Below, one piece after another: positions 25,374-33,814 of a stretch of DNA of 36,498 bases. The stretch covers positions 1 through 36,498 of the forward strand of contig JAQGKC010000364.1 of NCBI GenBank assembly GCA_028290305.1. Direction: 5' to 3'. This DNA is from Bradyrhizobium sp. Lineage in GTDB: Bacteria; Pseudomonadota; Alphaproteobacteria; Rhizobiales; Xanthobacteraceae. Both the position numbers and the translations under genes were made by a program. Below the pieces are notes generated by a model. The model did no database searches. It was not told where the DNA came from and saw only the letters and a list, made by a program, of their open reading frames with translations. Every line of letters begins with the position of its first letter. Positions within the stretch are counted from its first letter, which is position 1.

Positions 25374-27146
25374 TCAGTTTTGCGGCAAATTGAGCCGGAT
25401 GTGAAGCTCGCGCAACTGCTTCGGCGTCACCTCCGAAGGCGCACCCATCAGCAGGTCTTCGGCCCGCTGGTTCATCGGAAACAGCGAGATTTCGCGCAAA
25501 TTGGTCGTACCGCAAAGGAGCATGACAATGCGATCGACTCCGGCAGCCATGCCGCCATGCGGGGGGGCGCCATACTGAAACGCGCGGTACATGCCGCCGA
25601 AGCGCTCGACGACGTCCTTCTCGCCATAGCCGGCAATCTCGAACGCCTTCACCATCGCCTCAGGCCGATGATTGCGGATACCGCCGGAGGCGATCTCGTA
25701 GCCGTTGCAGGTGATGTCGTACTGGAACGCCTTGATGGTCAGCGGGTCCTGGCCATTGAGCGCATCGAGGCCGCCCTGCGGCATCGAGAACGGGTTGTGG
25801 GAGAAATCGATCTTCTTGTCGTCCTCGTTGTATTCGTACATCGGAAAATCGACGATCCAGGCGAGTTCGAACCGCTCTCTGTCGATCAGGTTCAACTCTT
25901 CGCCCAGCTTGGTGCGTGCGAGGCCGGCAAACTTCCAGAACTTTTCGGGATCGCCTGCGACGAAGAACGCGGCATCGCCTTCCTTCAACCCAAGCGCGGA
26001 GCGAATAGCCGCGGTCCGTTCCGGACCGATATTGTTGGCAAGGGGTCCGGCGCCCTCGCCGCCCTCGCGCCACATGATGTAACCAAGCCCTGGCTGGCCC
26101 TCACCCTGCGCCCACGAGTTCATTCGGTCGCAGAACGCACGCGAGCCGCCGCCGGGTCCAGGGATCGCCCAGACCTGGTTCTTCTGGTCTTCCAGCATCC
26201 GCGCAAATACCTTGAAACCGGAGCCACGGAAGTGCTCGGAGACATCCTGCATCACGATCGGATTGCGCAAATCCGGTTTGTCGCTGCCGTATTTGCGCAA
26301 GGCTTCCGCGAACGGAATCCGTGGCCACCCCTTGGTGACCGGCTTGCCCTTGGCGAAATCCTCGAACACGCCAGTAATCACCGGCTCCATCCCCGCGAAC
26401 ACGTCGTCCTGCGTGACAAAGCTCATCTCGACGTCGAGCTGATAGAACTCGCCCGGCAGGCGGTCAGCGCGCGGATCCTCGTCGCGGAAACACGGCGCGA
26501 TCTGGAAGTAACGGTCGAAGCCGGACATCATCAGGAGCTGCTTGTACTGCTGCGGCGCCTGCGGCAGCGCATAGAACTTGCCCGGATGAATCCGCGACGG
26601 CACCAGGAAGTCGCGCGCGCCTTCCGGCGACGACGCCGTCAGGATCGGCGTCTGGAATTCGAAGAAGCCCTGATCCTTCATTCGCTTGCGCATGGAATCG
26701 ACGATCGCGCCGCGGGTCATGATGTTCTGGTGCAGCTTCTCGCGACGAAGGTCGAGGAAACGGTACTTAAGCCTTATATCTTCGGGATATTCCTGCTCAC
26801 CGAACACCGGCAGCGGCAGTTCGCCGGCCGGTCCCAGCACCTCGATCTCGCTGACGTAAAGCTCGACCGCACCGGTCGGCAATTCGAGATTGTCGGTGCC
26901 TTCGGGGCGACGGCGCACCTTGCCGTCGATCCGGACCACCCATTCCGAGCGCAGCTTTTCGGCGTCCTTGAAGGCCGGAGAATCCGGATCGACGACGCAT
27001 TGCGTCAGGCCGTAATGGTCGCGCAGATCGATGAACAACAACCCGCCGTGGTCGCGAATGCGATGGCACCAGCCGGACAAGCGAGCCGTCTGGTCGATGT
27101 CGCTCTCACGGAGCGCGCCGCAGGTATGGGACCGGTAACGATGCAT
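25374..27146 (-). CDS. aspS: Aspartyl-tRNA synthetase
   Basis: A 590-aa class IIb aminoacyl-tRNA synthetase that charges tRNA-Asp (and in many bacteria without AsnRS also tRNA-Asn). The N-terminal OB domain begins [20 protein letters not shown]. Motif 1 region [20 protein letters not shown], motif 2 [20 protein letters not shown] and motif 3 [16 protein letters not shown] are all in place, as is the bacterial GAD insertion between motifs 2 and 3. The length is normal for bacterial AspRS. Whether it is discriminating is not tested here. The start at 27146 is preceded by GGGATATCC. maeB follows. Confidence 0.98.
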   Translation of the reverse strand: MHRYRSHTCGALRESDIDQTARLSGWCHRIRDHGGLLFIDLRDHYGLTQCVVDPDSPAFKDAEKLRSEWVVRIDGKVRRRPEGTDNLELPTGAVELYVSEIEVLGPAGELPLPVFGEQEYPEDIRLKYRFLDLRREKLHQNIMTRGAIVDSMRKRMKDQGFFEFQTPILTASSPEGARDFLVPSRIHPGKFYALPQAPQQYKQLLMMSGFDRYFQIAPCFRDEDPRADRLPGEFYQLDVEMSFVTQDDVFAGMEPVITGVFEDFAKGKPVTKGWPRIPFAEALRKYGSDKPDLRNPIVMQDVSEHFRGSGFKVFARMLEDQKNQVWAIPGPGGGSRAFCDRMNSWAQGEGQPGLGYIMWREGGEGAGPLANNIGPERTAAIRSALGLKEGDAAFFVAGDPEKFWKFAGLARTKLGEELNLIDRERFELAWIVDFPMYEYNEDDKKIDFSHNPFSMPQGGLDALNGQDPLTIKAFQYDITCNGYEIASGGIRNHRPEAMVKAFEIAGYGEKDVVERFGGMYRAFQYGAPPHGGMAAGVDRIVMLLCGTTNLREISLFPMNQRAEDLLMGAPSEVTPKQLRELHIRLNLPQN

Positions 27147-27251
27147 GGATATCCCGAAAACAGATGTCGGAGGATCGAATCGGAGCGGCCAAGGCCAGCC
27201 CCGGAAAGAGCGTCAGGGTTTACCCGACGCGAACCGGCGCGGCAACCGAAT

Positions 27252-27326
27252 GCGAGCCCCAACCCGGGCTCGCGGAAAATGACGGCAGCCTGGAAAAATG
27301 ACGGAAAAACAACGGAAAAACAACGG
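27252..27326. promoter_or_regulatory. Hairpin and iterated GGAAAA repeats between aspS and selO
   Basis: GCGAGCCC-CAACCC-GGGCTCGC is a perfect 8-pair hairpin (27252-27273). It is followed by four tandem-like copies of GGAAAA(A)-(TG)AC(A)ACGG (27274-27326), including two exact copies of GGAAAAACAAC. The 243-base gap must carry the promoters of both divergent genes. Function of these structures is unknown; the aspS leader could be controlled by the hairpin. Confidence 0.4.
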
Positions 27327-27389
27327 CAGATGGGGTCTCCGCAATACCGGGCCGATTGCCTAATTCGAGCGGATGCCTATCTTGACGTC

Positions 27390-28868
27390 ATGACGGTTCA
27401 TTTCCCCTTCGAAAATACCTATGCGGCGCTCCCCGACGGCTTTTTTGCCCGGGTTGCACCGACGCCCGTGGCCTCGCCGCGGCTGATCAAATTGAATCGG
27501 CCGCTGGCAATCCACCTCGGCCTCGATCCGGATCGGCTTGATAGCCCGGAAGGCGCCGAGATCCTCGCCGGCAAGCGTCTTCCCGACGGCGCGGACCCGA
27601 TTGCGATGGCCTATGCTGGCCACCAGTTCGGCCATTTCGTTCCGCAACTCGGTGACGGCCGCGCCATCCTGCTCGGAGAGGTGATCGACGCGGATGGGGT
27701 CCGCCGTGACATCCAGCTCAAGGGCTCAGGCCCGACACCCTTTTCGCGCCGGGGCGATGGCCGCGCGGCGCTCGGTCCGGTGCTGCGCGAATACATCGTC
27801 AGCGAGGCGATGGCCGCGCTCGGCATTCCCACCACGCGATCGCTCGCCGCCGTGATCACCGGCGAGAGCGTGATGCGCGAGACGCTGCTGCCGGGAGCTG
27901 TCCTCACCCGCGTTGCGTCCAGCCACATTCGTGTCGGGACGTTCCAGTATTTCGCGGCGCGCGGCGATACCGAGGGCGTGCGGCGGCTGGCGGATCACGT
28001 CATCAACAGGCATTATCCGCAGGCGGCAACTGCCGATCGGCCCTACCGCGCGCTTCTGGAGGGTGTGATCGCACGGCAGGCTGAGCTGGTCGCGCGCTGG
28101 CTGCTGGTCGGTTTCATCCACGGCGTCATGAACACCGACAACACTTCGATCTCGGGCGAGACCATCGATTACGGTCCGTGCGCTTTCATGGACCATTACG
28201 ATCCGGCTACGGTGTTCAGCTCGATCGACGAGCAAGGCCGCTACGCTTACGCCAACCAGCCGCGGATTGCGCTCTGGAACCTGACGCGCCTCGCGGAATG
28301 CCTGTTGCCGCTGTTTTCAGACGAGCAGGAAAAAGCGATCGGCGAAGCGCAGACGATACTCGGCGAGTTCGCCGAGAAATTCACAATGGCCTATCAGGCA
28401 GGCCTGCGGAAGAAGATCGGCCTGTTCACGATGCGCGACGGCGATGAGGCGCTTGTGCAGGATCTGCTGGATGCGATGGCCAAGAACCAAGCCGACTTCA
28501 CGCTGACCTTCAGGCGTTTGAGCGAGGCCGCGTTCGATCCCGAGAGCGATATCCATGTCCGGCAATTGTTCGCCGATGCCACCGCCTATGACGACTGGGC
28601 GATGCGCTGGCGGCAACGGATCAGCGACGAGCCGCAGACCGCCGCCGACAGGCGGGCCGCGATGCGGGCGGTCAATCCGGCCTTCATTCCGAGGAATCAT
28701 CGGGTAGAAGCGGTCATCGAAGCCGCCGTGAGCCGCGACGACTTCGCGCCATTCGAGGAGCTTCTGACGGTGCTGTCAAAGCCGTACGAAGATCAGCCGG
28801 CATTGTCAGCTTATGCCGAGCCGCCCGAACCGCACCAGCGCGTGCTTCAGACGTTTTGCGGGACGTGA
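27390..28868 (+). CDS. selO: SelO/YdiU pseudokinase protein AMPylase
   Basis: A 492-aa protein of the SelO family, pseudokinases that transfer AMP rather than phosphate to serine, threonine or tyrosine of target proteins and act in redox stress in bacteria. Signatures are IAMAYAGHQFGHFVPQLGDG (inverted-orientation nucleotide pocket), QLKGSGPTPFSRRGDGRAA, LREYIVSEAMAALGIPTTR, GFIHGVMNTDNTSISG and DYGPCAFMD. It ends in FCGT, the C-terminal cysteine that corresponds to selenocysteine in animal SelO. The ATG at 27390 lacks a clear ribosome-binding site but length and alignment fit. The open frame runs back antisense to aspS, which is not coding. Divergent from aspS. Confidence 0.95.
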   Translation: MTVHFPFENTYAALPDGFFARVAPTPVASPRLIKLNRPLAIHLGLDPDRLDSPEGAEILAGKRLPDGADPIAMAYAGHQFGHFVPQLGDGRAILLGEVIDADGVRRDIQLKGSGPTPFSRRGDGRAALGPVLREYIVSEAMAALGIPTTRSLAAVITGESVMRETLLPGAVLTRVASSHIRVGTFQYFAARGDTEGVRRLADHVINRHYPQAATADRPYRALLEGVIARQAELVARWLLVGFIHGVMNTDNTSISGETIDYGPCAFMDHYDPATVFSSIDEQGRYAYANQPRIALWNLTRLAECLLPLFSDEQEKAIGEAQTILGEFAEKFTMAYQAGLRKKIGLFTMRDGDEALVQDLLDAMAKNQADFTLTFRRLSEAAFDPESDIHVRQLFADATAYDDWAMRWRQRISDEPQTAADRRAAMRAVNPAFIPRNHRVEAVIEAAVSRDDFAPFEELLTVLSKPYEDQPALSAYAEPPEPHQRVLQTFCGT

Positions 28869-28980
28869 AGCGTTAACCCTCCGCTCAACATTCACCGCGG
28901 CGGTTGACGCCCACCGCCAGGAATTAAGAAACGGTCAATTCCTTCCCTACAAGTCTACCGGTTTGGTTGGGGGGATTACT

Positions 28981-29094
28981 GTGTTTGACGCATTGGTATT
29001 CGAATTCATGGGATTGGCGATGCTCGCGCTCTTCGTCGCCGTGCTTGTCGTCCCCTCGCCGCGACGGCCTGCCCGGCACATCAGCGACCACTGA
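28981..29094 (+). CDS. 37-aa membrane micropeptide
   Basis: GTG-started ORF of 37 codons: MFDALVFEFMGLAMLALFVA, then a short basic tail (VPSPRRPARHISDH). A single transmembrane helix is predicted, and the positive tail suggests the C-terminus stays in the cytoplasm. GGGGGGAT sits five bases before the GTG, a strong ribosome-binding site. It lies between selO and rnd on the same strand. No family known. Confidence 0.55.
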   Translation: MFDALVFEFMGLAMLALFVAVLVVPSPRRPARHISDH

Positions 29095-29276
29095 CCGGTC
29101 CCATTTTTTAAACAAACTATTGACTGGATCCGGACCCCTTTCGCCACCGCCCCGGTGGCTAAAGCCTTGCGAAAGATCACCGTCAAGCGGAAATGCAAGG
29201 CTCGAATTCGTCGCAAGACCCTTGACATATCAGTGCTTTCGGCAGAACGCCGTCTTAGAAGCGTTATGGACCGTTC

Positions 29277-30425
29277 ATGGATCTGATTACCACCACTTCG
29301 GAACTCGCCGCTGTTTGCGGCCGTCTCGCCAAACACCCGGTCATCACCGTCGATACCGAATTCCTGCGGGAGACGACCTATTATCCGCTGCTCTGCGTGG
29401 TGCAGATGGCAAGCGCGGAGGAGGCGGTCGTCATCGATACGCTGGCCGAGGGCATCGACCTCAAGCCGTTCTTCGCACTGATGTCCGACGAGAAGGTGCT
29501 GAAGGTATTCCACGCCGCCCGTCAGGACATCGAAATCGTCTGGCACCAGGCCGGGATTGTTCCGCACCCGATCTTCGACACCCAGGTCGCGGCCATGGTG
29601 CTCGGCTATGGCGATAGCATCGCCTACGACCAGCTGGTCGAGCGCATCACCGGCCATCGGCCTGACAAGACCCACCGTTTCACCGACTGGTCGCGGCGAC
29701 CGTTGACCGACGACCAGATGCACTACGCGGTCTCCGACGTCACCCATTTGCGCGATGTGTTTACGGCGCTGGACGCCGATCTCAAAAAGCGCGGCCGCAG
29801 CGACTGGGTGAGCGAGGAAATGGAGGTTCTGACCTCGCCAAAGACCTACGACTTTCACCCCGAACGCGCATGGGAGCGGCTGAAAACACGGGTGCGCAAG
29901 CCGAAGGAGCTTGCGGTGCTGATGGAAGTCGCGGCCTGGCGCGAACAGGAAGCGCAAAGCCGCGACGTTCCGCGCAGCCGCGTCCTGAAGGACGATGCGG
30001 TCGGCGATATCGCGACCCATGCGCCGACCAGCCTCGAGCGGCTGGCAAATTTGCGCTCGCTGCCGAAGGGCTTTGACCGATCGAAATGGGGCGCCGATAT
30101 CGTGGCTGCCGTGCAGCGCGGCCTCGCACGCGATCCCGCGACGCTGCCGAAAATCGAAAAGCCGCGCGGCAATTCAAATGGCGCGGCGATCGTCGAGCTC
30201 TTGAAGGTTCTGCTGCGGATGACGTCGGAACGCCACGCCGTCGCCAGTAAGGTGATCGCGACGGTCGACGATCTGGAGCAGATCGCGGCTGACGATCATG
30301 CAGACGTAGCCGCGCTGCATGGCTGGCGCCGCGAACTATTCGGCGAAGCGGCGCTGTCGCTGAAACAGGGCCGGCTGGCGCTTGCGATCGAAAAGGGCCG
30401 GGTTATCCGGGTCGATCGGAACTAA
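29277..30425 (+). CDS. rnd: Ribonuclease D
   Basis: A 382-aa 3'-5' exoribonuclease that trims tRNA precursors. DEDDy catalytic residues are visible: Asp26 and Glu28 in VDTEFLRET, Asp84 in [12 protein letters not shown], and Tyr150 and Asp154 in [26 protein letters not shown] strand follows the first motif. HRDC domain follows at about 210-290 ([20 protein letters not shown] and the [20 protein letters not shown] segment), then a second, weaker HRDC-like part. No signal peptide. rnd beside aspS is a common order in rhizobia. The ATG at 29277 has an in-frame-neighbour ATG upstream at 29265. Confidence 0.96.
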   Translation: MDLITTTSELAAVCGRLAKHPVITVDTEFLRETTYYPLLCVVQMASAEEAVVIDTLAEGIDLKPFFALMSDEKVLKVFHAARQDIEIVWHQAGIVPHPIFDTQVAAMVLGYGDSIAYDQLVERITGHRPDKTHRFTDWSRRPLTDDQMHYAVSDVTHLRDVFTALDADLKKRGRSDWVSEEMEVLTSPKTYDFHPERAWERLKTRVRKPKELAVLMEVAAWREQEAQSRDVPRSRVLKDDAVGDIATHAPTSLERLANLRSLPKGFDRSKWGADIVAAVQRGLARDPATLPKIEKPRGNSNGAAIVELLKVLLRMTSERHAVASKVIATVDDLEQIAADDHADVAALHGWRRELFGEAALSLKQGRLALAIEKGRVIRVDRN

Positions 30426-30465
30426 TATCGTCCCTGTATCGAACGTATGGCCGCGCTGAAAACCG

Positions 30466-30639
30466 CTACCGCGCGGCGTCATCCTCGCCATCCCTAGCGG
30501 CCTCCGTTGCCTGCAATACTTCCAACAGCGCCATTGATAGAATATAAGCGCTTGTAGGTAAGTTCAGCTGGCGAGCTTTCGCGATTGCCGTCGAGAGCTT
30601 GATCGCCAGTTCAGTGAGATCGTCCTCGCGGGTCGCCAT
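30466..30639 (-). CDS. 57-aa hypothetical, head-to-head partner A
   Basis: Read by hand: MATREDDLTELAIKLSTAIA then KARQLNLPTSAYILSMALLE and an acidic tail. It is fully helical by composition (two amphipathic helices), like an antitoxin or ribbon-helix-helix-size protein, though I cannot match a family. ATG at 30639; no strong Shine-Dalgarno. The start lies 27 bases from that of the 57-aa gene on the plus strand. It is convergent with rnd, whose stop is 40 bases away. Confidence 0.65.
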   Translation of the reverse strand: MATREDDLTELAIKLSTAIAKARQLNLPTSAYILSMALLEVLQATEAARDGEDDAAR

Positions 30640-30666
30640 CTGTTACTCGCTTCTGGAGCTTTTGCC

Positions 30667-30840
30667 GTGAACACGGACGATCCCGATCATTCCGGCGATA
30701 AATTATTGCAATTACTAAGGGACAATCAGATCGATCTGACCGTCGTGGAGGGTTTGCGGCTGGTTATGGCATTTAAAAAAATCAAGGATTCGTCCGATCG
30801 GCGCGTTCTCATCGAACTGGCCGAACGACTTTCAAAGTGA
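30667..30840 (+). CDS. 57-aa hypothetical, head-to-head partner B
   Basis: GTG-started ORF, MNTDDPDHSGDKLLQLLRDN then QIDLTVVEGLRLVMAFKKIK and SSDRRVLIELAERLSK. The last part resembles the C-terminal tail of some alphaproteobacterial XRE/HTH regulators (F-x-K-I-x-D...R-x-x-L-x-x-A), but there is no helix-turn-helix here. CTGGAG lies about nine bases before the GTG. Codon use and hydrophobic spacing argue for coding. It ends 29 bases before the convergent isochorismatase-fold gene. Confidence 0.65.
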   Translation: MNTDDPDHSGDKLLQLLRDNQIDLTVVEGLRLVMAFKKIKDSSDRRVLIELAERLSK

Positions 30841-30869
30841 TGGTTCAAGGTGATGGTTTCAATTTTTAG

Positions 30870-31451
30870 TCATACCACGATTTTATCGCTTGCTCCGGTA
30901 AGGTCGGAGCTTTCCTGAATGCTAGCATAATTGCCGATAACTTTGACGACCGCCAGTTTGTATGAAGCGGCGTCGCCGACGCCGGGTCGCCTGCAAGCCA
31001 CGGCATCGCTGATGACCTGATAGCGGTGGCTGCGGTGAAACCCGTCGACGACGGTCGACAGAATGGTTTCGTCGAGGGAAAATCCCAACAGCACGCAGCG
31101 AATATTTTTCATGTTCGACATGTATTCGGCGAACCGCGTTGAACTATATGCCGACGGCAGCGGATGCTCGAAGGTCAGCTCCCCCGGCCTCGGTTTGAGG
31201 TTTGCAATCCAATCCGTCAGGTTCGACGCTGGATTGAACCACGCAGCCTGGGCGATCCGTTTCAGGTGCATCACCGGCCAGAGATTGTTGCGCCAAAGCG
31301 TCAGCAGTTCAAGGCAGCGCGACGTAATCGCCTCGGCGTCGGCTATGACGTGGCGACGGCCTTCGGTGAGATACTCGGTCTGAAGATCGGCGCAGACCAG
31401 AATCGGCGGATCGTCCTGCATGGAAGTCATCATTTTTCGATTTGAAACCAT
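30870..31451 (-). CDS. Isochorismatase-fold protein lacking two catalytic residues
   Basis: A 193-aa member of the isochorismatase/cysteine hydrolase superfamily. The Asp of the D-K-C triad is present (Asp22 in LVCADLQTEYL). The lysine position is His96 (FEHPLPSAYSSTRF; usually K-x-x-x-S-A-F), and the cysteine position is Thr129 (GFSLDETILST; usually G-x-T-T-D-x-C-V-x-A-T). It therefore should not hydrolyse by the normal thiol mechanism and may bind a ligand only or use another chemistry. Several ATGs exist near the N-terminus; I use 31451. Third gene of a set with two GNAT-fold genes, 13 bases after the second. Confidence 0.85.
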   Translation of the reverse strand: MVSNRKMMTSMQDDPPILVCADLQTEYLTEGRRHVIADAEAITSRCLELLTLWRNNLWPVMHLKRIAQAAWFNPASNLTDWIANLKPRPGELTFEHPLPSAYSSTRFAEYMSNMKNIRCVLLGFSLDETILSTVVDGFHRSHRYQVISDAVACRRPGVGDAASYKLAVVKVIGNYASIQESSDLTGASDKIVV

Positions 31452-31464
31452 GTGTCCGCGAAAG

Positions 31465-32073
31465 TTAAACCGTGCGCAGCGGGGACGACGCCGCGCGACC
31501 CGACGAGATATCAAGCACGCCGGGCCTGTCCCAATCGCCCTCCGGCCGAATGATCACGTAAGGATCGCTATCCAGCGTGATGGCGTCGGCGCCCGGCTCG
31601 ATGTCGAGGACCATTTCGGTGTAGGAGAAATCGGAAAAGGTGATCTTGCGGTTATGGCCAAGGGGCTTGGCGCCGAAATGCGCCCAGAAATCCACCAGCC
31701 GGTCTTGTGCCTGGCCGTAGATTTTCTTGAACCCCTTGCGCCTGATATAGTCCACGCTTGCCTGCACCAGCTTGAACGACACGCGCGAGCGCCGGTACTG
31801 GTGACGGACGGCGAGACGTTCGACCTTGGCGAACTCGCCAAAAAAACGCACGCGAAGACAGCCCGCCGGTTCAGTCCCGACAAATCCGATGAAGTGCGCC
31901 GCGACCAGATCGTTTCCATCAAATTCTTCTTCGATCGGGCAATCCTGCTCGGCAAGATAGACGGCCGCGCGAATGGCGGTCACCAGCATGAGATCGTTGG
32001 GATCGCGTGCGATGCGGATCGAAATCGAGCGCGATTCCGATTTGGCCGATGATGGGTATTTACTGCCGAGCAT
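31465..32073 (-). CDS. GNAT family acetyltransferase of the LysR-linked module
   Basis: A 202-aa acetyltransferase. The opening IRIARDPNDLMLVTAIRAAV resembles acyl-homoserine-lactone or ornithine-acyltransferase-like GNATs. Core motifs are FVGTEPAGCLRVRFFGEFAK, VERLAVRHQYRRSRVSFKLV (motif A with a degenerate R-x-x-S-x loop) and IYGQAQDRLVDFWAHFGAKP (motif B). The C-terminal 45 residues (DSDPYVIIRPEGDWDRPGV) are an unusual extension. ATG at 32073 has AGGAG nine bases upstream, inside the end of the gene before it; the genes overlap by 14 bases, so they are translationally coupled. Substrate not known. Confidence 0.88.
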   Translation of the reverse strand: MLGSKYPSSAKSESRSISIRIARDPNDLMLVTAIRAAVYLAEQDCPIEEEFDGNDLVAAHFIGFVGTEPAGCLRVRFFGEFAKVERLAVRHQYRRSRVSFKLVQASVDYIRRKGFKKIYGQAQDRLVDFWAHFGAKPLGHNRKITFSDFSYTEMVLDIEPGADAITLDSDPYVIIRPEGDWDRPGVLDISSGRAASSPLRTV

Positions 32074-32686
32074 CTGCAAAACTCCTCGCTGAGAGACGTG
32101 AAGCCGGTATATTCGGAGGCAGACGATTCCAGGGCCGCTGGTAACGCCAGAGTTCGTGCTGATAGCTGGGGATCGGTTCGAAGCCGAGTGCAATCATCAA
32201 ATTGCGGCCATCGGCGCTTGAGGGTTGCGCATAGAGATCGGCGGAGGCGAGCCGCGGTTCGGAAAGATGTGTCGACACATTCCCCAGTCCCGCCATCGCC
32301 CTGCCCCGGCCGGCGATCGCCCAGACATAGATGGCGGATACTTCATCGGAGCGACCGGCGAGCAGTGCGAAATCGGGATGCGTCAGATTCATATCATCAA
32401 GGATGAGGGCATCATGGCCTCGGCCGTTGAGATAAAGAAAAGCCACCGCTCCAAGCAATTTTTTCTTTCGGCTGAACGTTAGAATGCTCTCCGGATCGAA
32501 TGTGAAGTACCTCTCGAGGTCTGGTTCCGAAATCTGAACTCCGGGTACCAGTTGGTTGGCCATGTCGGCGAGAGCCGAAAGCTCGGAATGCCGCGCCGAT
32601 TGCACTTCGATTTCTGCGCTTCTGAGCAGCATGTCGAAATCGTGCTTTGCAGCTAAAGAGGGCCTTTCCTTAACCCGGTCGCGCAT
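32060..32686 (-). CDS. GNAT-fold-like protein, first gene of the module
   Basis: A 208-aa protein with GNAT-like order: IEVQSARHSELSALADMANQ, LLGAVAFLYLNGRGHDALIL, VSAIYVWAIAGRGRAMAGLG (the GRGRAMAGL loop in the place of motif A) and SSADGRNLMIALGFEPIPSY (motif B and the aGFepi end). It is more distant than its neighbour, so I rate it GNAT-like. ATG at 32686 with AGGAG nine bases upstream. It heads the operon and faces the LysR gene with only 53 bases between starts, so one regulatory region serves both. Function unknown. Confidence 0.8.
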   Translation of the reverse strand: MRDRVKERPSLAAKHDFDMLLRSAEIEVQSARHSELSALADMANQLVPGVQISEPDLERYFTFDPESILTFSRKKKLLGAVAFLYLNGRGHDALILDDMNLTHPDFALLAGRSDEVSAIYVWAIAGRGRAMAGLGNVSTHLSEPRLASADLYAQPSSADGRNLMIALGFEPIPSYQHELWRYQRPWNRLPPNIPASRLSARSFADARQ

Positions 32687-32739
32687 CTATCGTCGCTCCT
32701 GCTTTGTGGCTAGCACCATACCGGGCGGGGATTTGGGGT

Positions 32740-33777
32740 ATGCAGCAACTATTGCACCGGGGTGCTGCGGTGACGCAGCACCGGACTGACGACGTCCTGG
32801 ATGCGTCCTGGGATGATCTGAAATCGTTTCTGGCCTGCGCGCGATACAAGAGTTTTCGAAACGCCGCGGAAGAACTCGGCCTGACGAGCACGACGCTCAT
32901 GCGCAGGATCGACCGGCTCGAAGAGTGCATCGGCTGCAAGTTATTCTTGCGCGATCAGAGCGGGCTGACGCTCAGCGATGAAGGCGCTGCAATGATCGGC
33001 GACGTCATGGAAATGGAACGTCATACCTTCAATATTTTTCGGCGCGCAGCTCAGTCAGACGATACCGCCGGGACAGTACGTGTGGCTGTGACCGAAGGCC
33101 CCGGCAACTTCTGGATTCTTCCGAGACTAATCGACTTCCAAAAAACCTACCGGAAGATCACCGTCGACCTTCGTTGCGCTATGGAACAGGCGGATGTTGC
33201 GCGGCTTGAAGCCGATATAGCCATTCAGCTTGAACGACCCACGAACCCCGATCTCGTTGTCACAAAGCTCGGCAGACTTCACATCTATGCTTTCGTCTCG
33301 GAGGAATACCGCAAACTTCATGGCGTTCCGTCCCTTCCGGAGATCCGCAATCACCGGCTGGTCATGCAACATGCGCCTCAGGTCGACGATTCTGCGTATG
33401 CCCGGGTGTTAGGAATAACGTCGTTGGAAGGCATGGTAGGACTCAAGACAAATTCGAGCATCGGTGTTCTGTACGCCGTTGAACGCGGCGCAGGAATGGG
33501 TTTCCTGCCGACATCGTCGGTCGCGTTAGGCGCAGCCTTGGTTGCCGTTGATCTGGGCGTCCATCATCACGCCGATCTTTGGCTCACCTACCACAAGGAA
33601 TTTCGAAACTCCGATCGGCATAAGATCGTCATCGACTGGTTGAGAAAGATATTCGATCCCAAAGCCTATCCGTGCTTCAGGGACGAGTTCATTCATCCGA
33701 ATGACCTGGTACCGATGATGGCGGCAGCAAGAGCGAATTTCGGTCTGCAGGGATATGTAGCCGCCAGTCCGGGCTGA
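32740..33777 (+). CDS. LysR-family transcriptional regulator of the divergent module
   Basis: A 345-aa LysR-type regulator. The winged helix-turn-helix runs over WDDLKSFLACARYKSFRNAA, EELGLTSTTLMRRIDRLEEC and IGCKLFLRDQSGLTLSDEGA. The effector-binding domain follows (VRVAVTEGPGNFWILPRLID, RLEADIAIQLERPTNPDLVV and LYAVERGAGMGFLPTSS). ATG at 32740 with GGCGGGGAT upstream; the TTG at 32704 is less likely. LysR proteins usually control a divergent target, here the three minus-strand genes at 30870-32686. Unusual: a conserved C-terminal stretch (KAYPCFRDEFIHPNDLVPMM) lengthens it by about 30 residues. Confidence 0.93.
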   Translation: MQQLLHRGAAVTQHRTDDVLDASWDDLKSFLACARYKSFRNAAEELGLTSTTLMRRIDRLEECIGCKLFLRDQSGLTLSDEGAAMIGDVMEMERHTFNIFRRAAQSDDTAGTVRVAVTEGPGNFWILPRLIDFQKTYRKITVDLRCAMEQADVARLEADIAIQLERPTNPDLVVTKLGRLHIYAFVSEEYRKLHGVPSLPEIRNHRLVMQHAPQVDDSAYARVLGITSLEGMVGLKTNSSIGVLYAVERGAGMGFLPTSSVALGAALVAVDLGVHHHADLWLTYHKEFRNSDRHKIVIDWLRKIFDPKAYPCFRDEFIHPNDLVPMMAAARANFGLQGYVAASPG

Positions 33778-33814
33778 TCGGCGATCAGGCGCCAGCCCTG
33801 CTGCGATAAAACCG

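Noticed and set aside
28947..30020. 357-aa minus-strand open frame
   Set aside because: Antisense to rnd, no recognisable domain.
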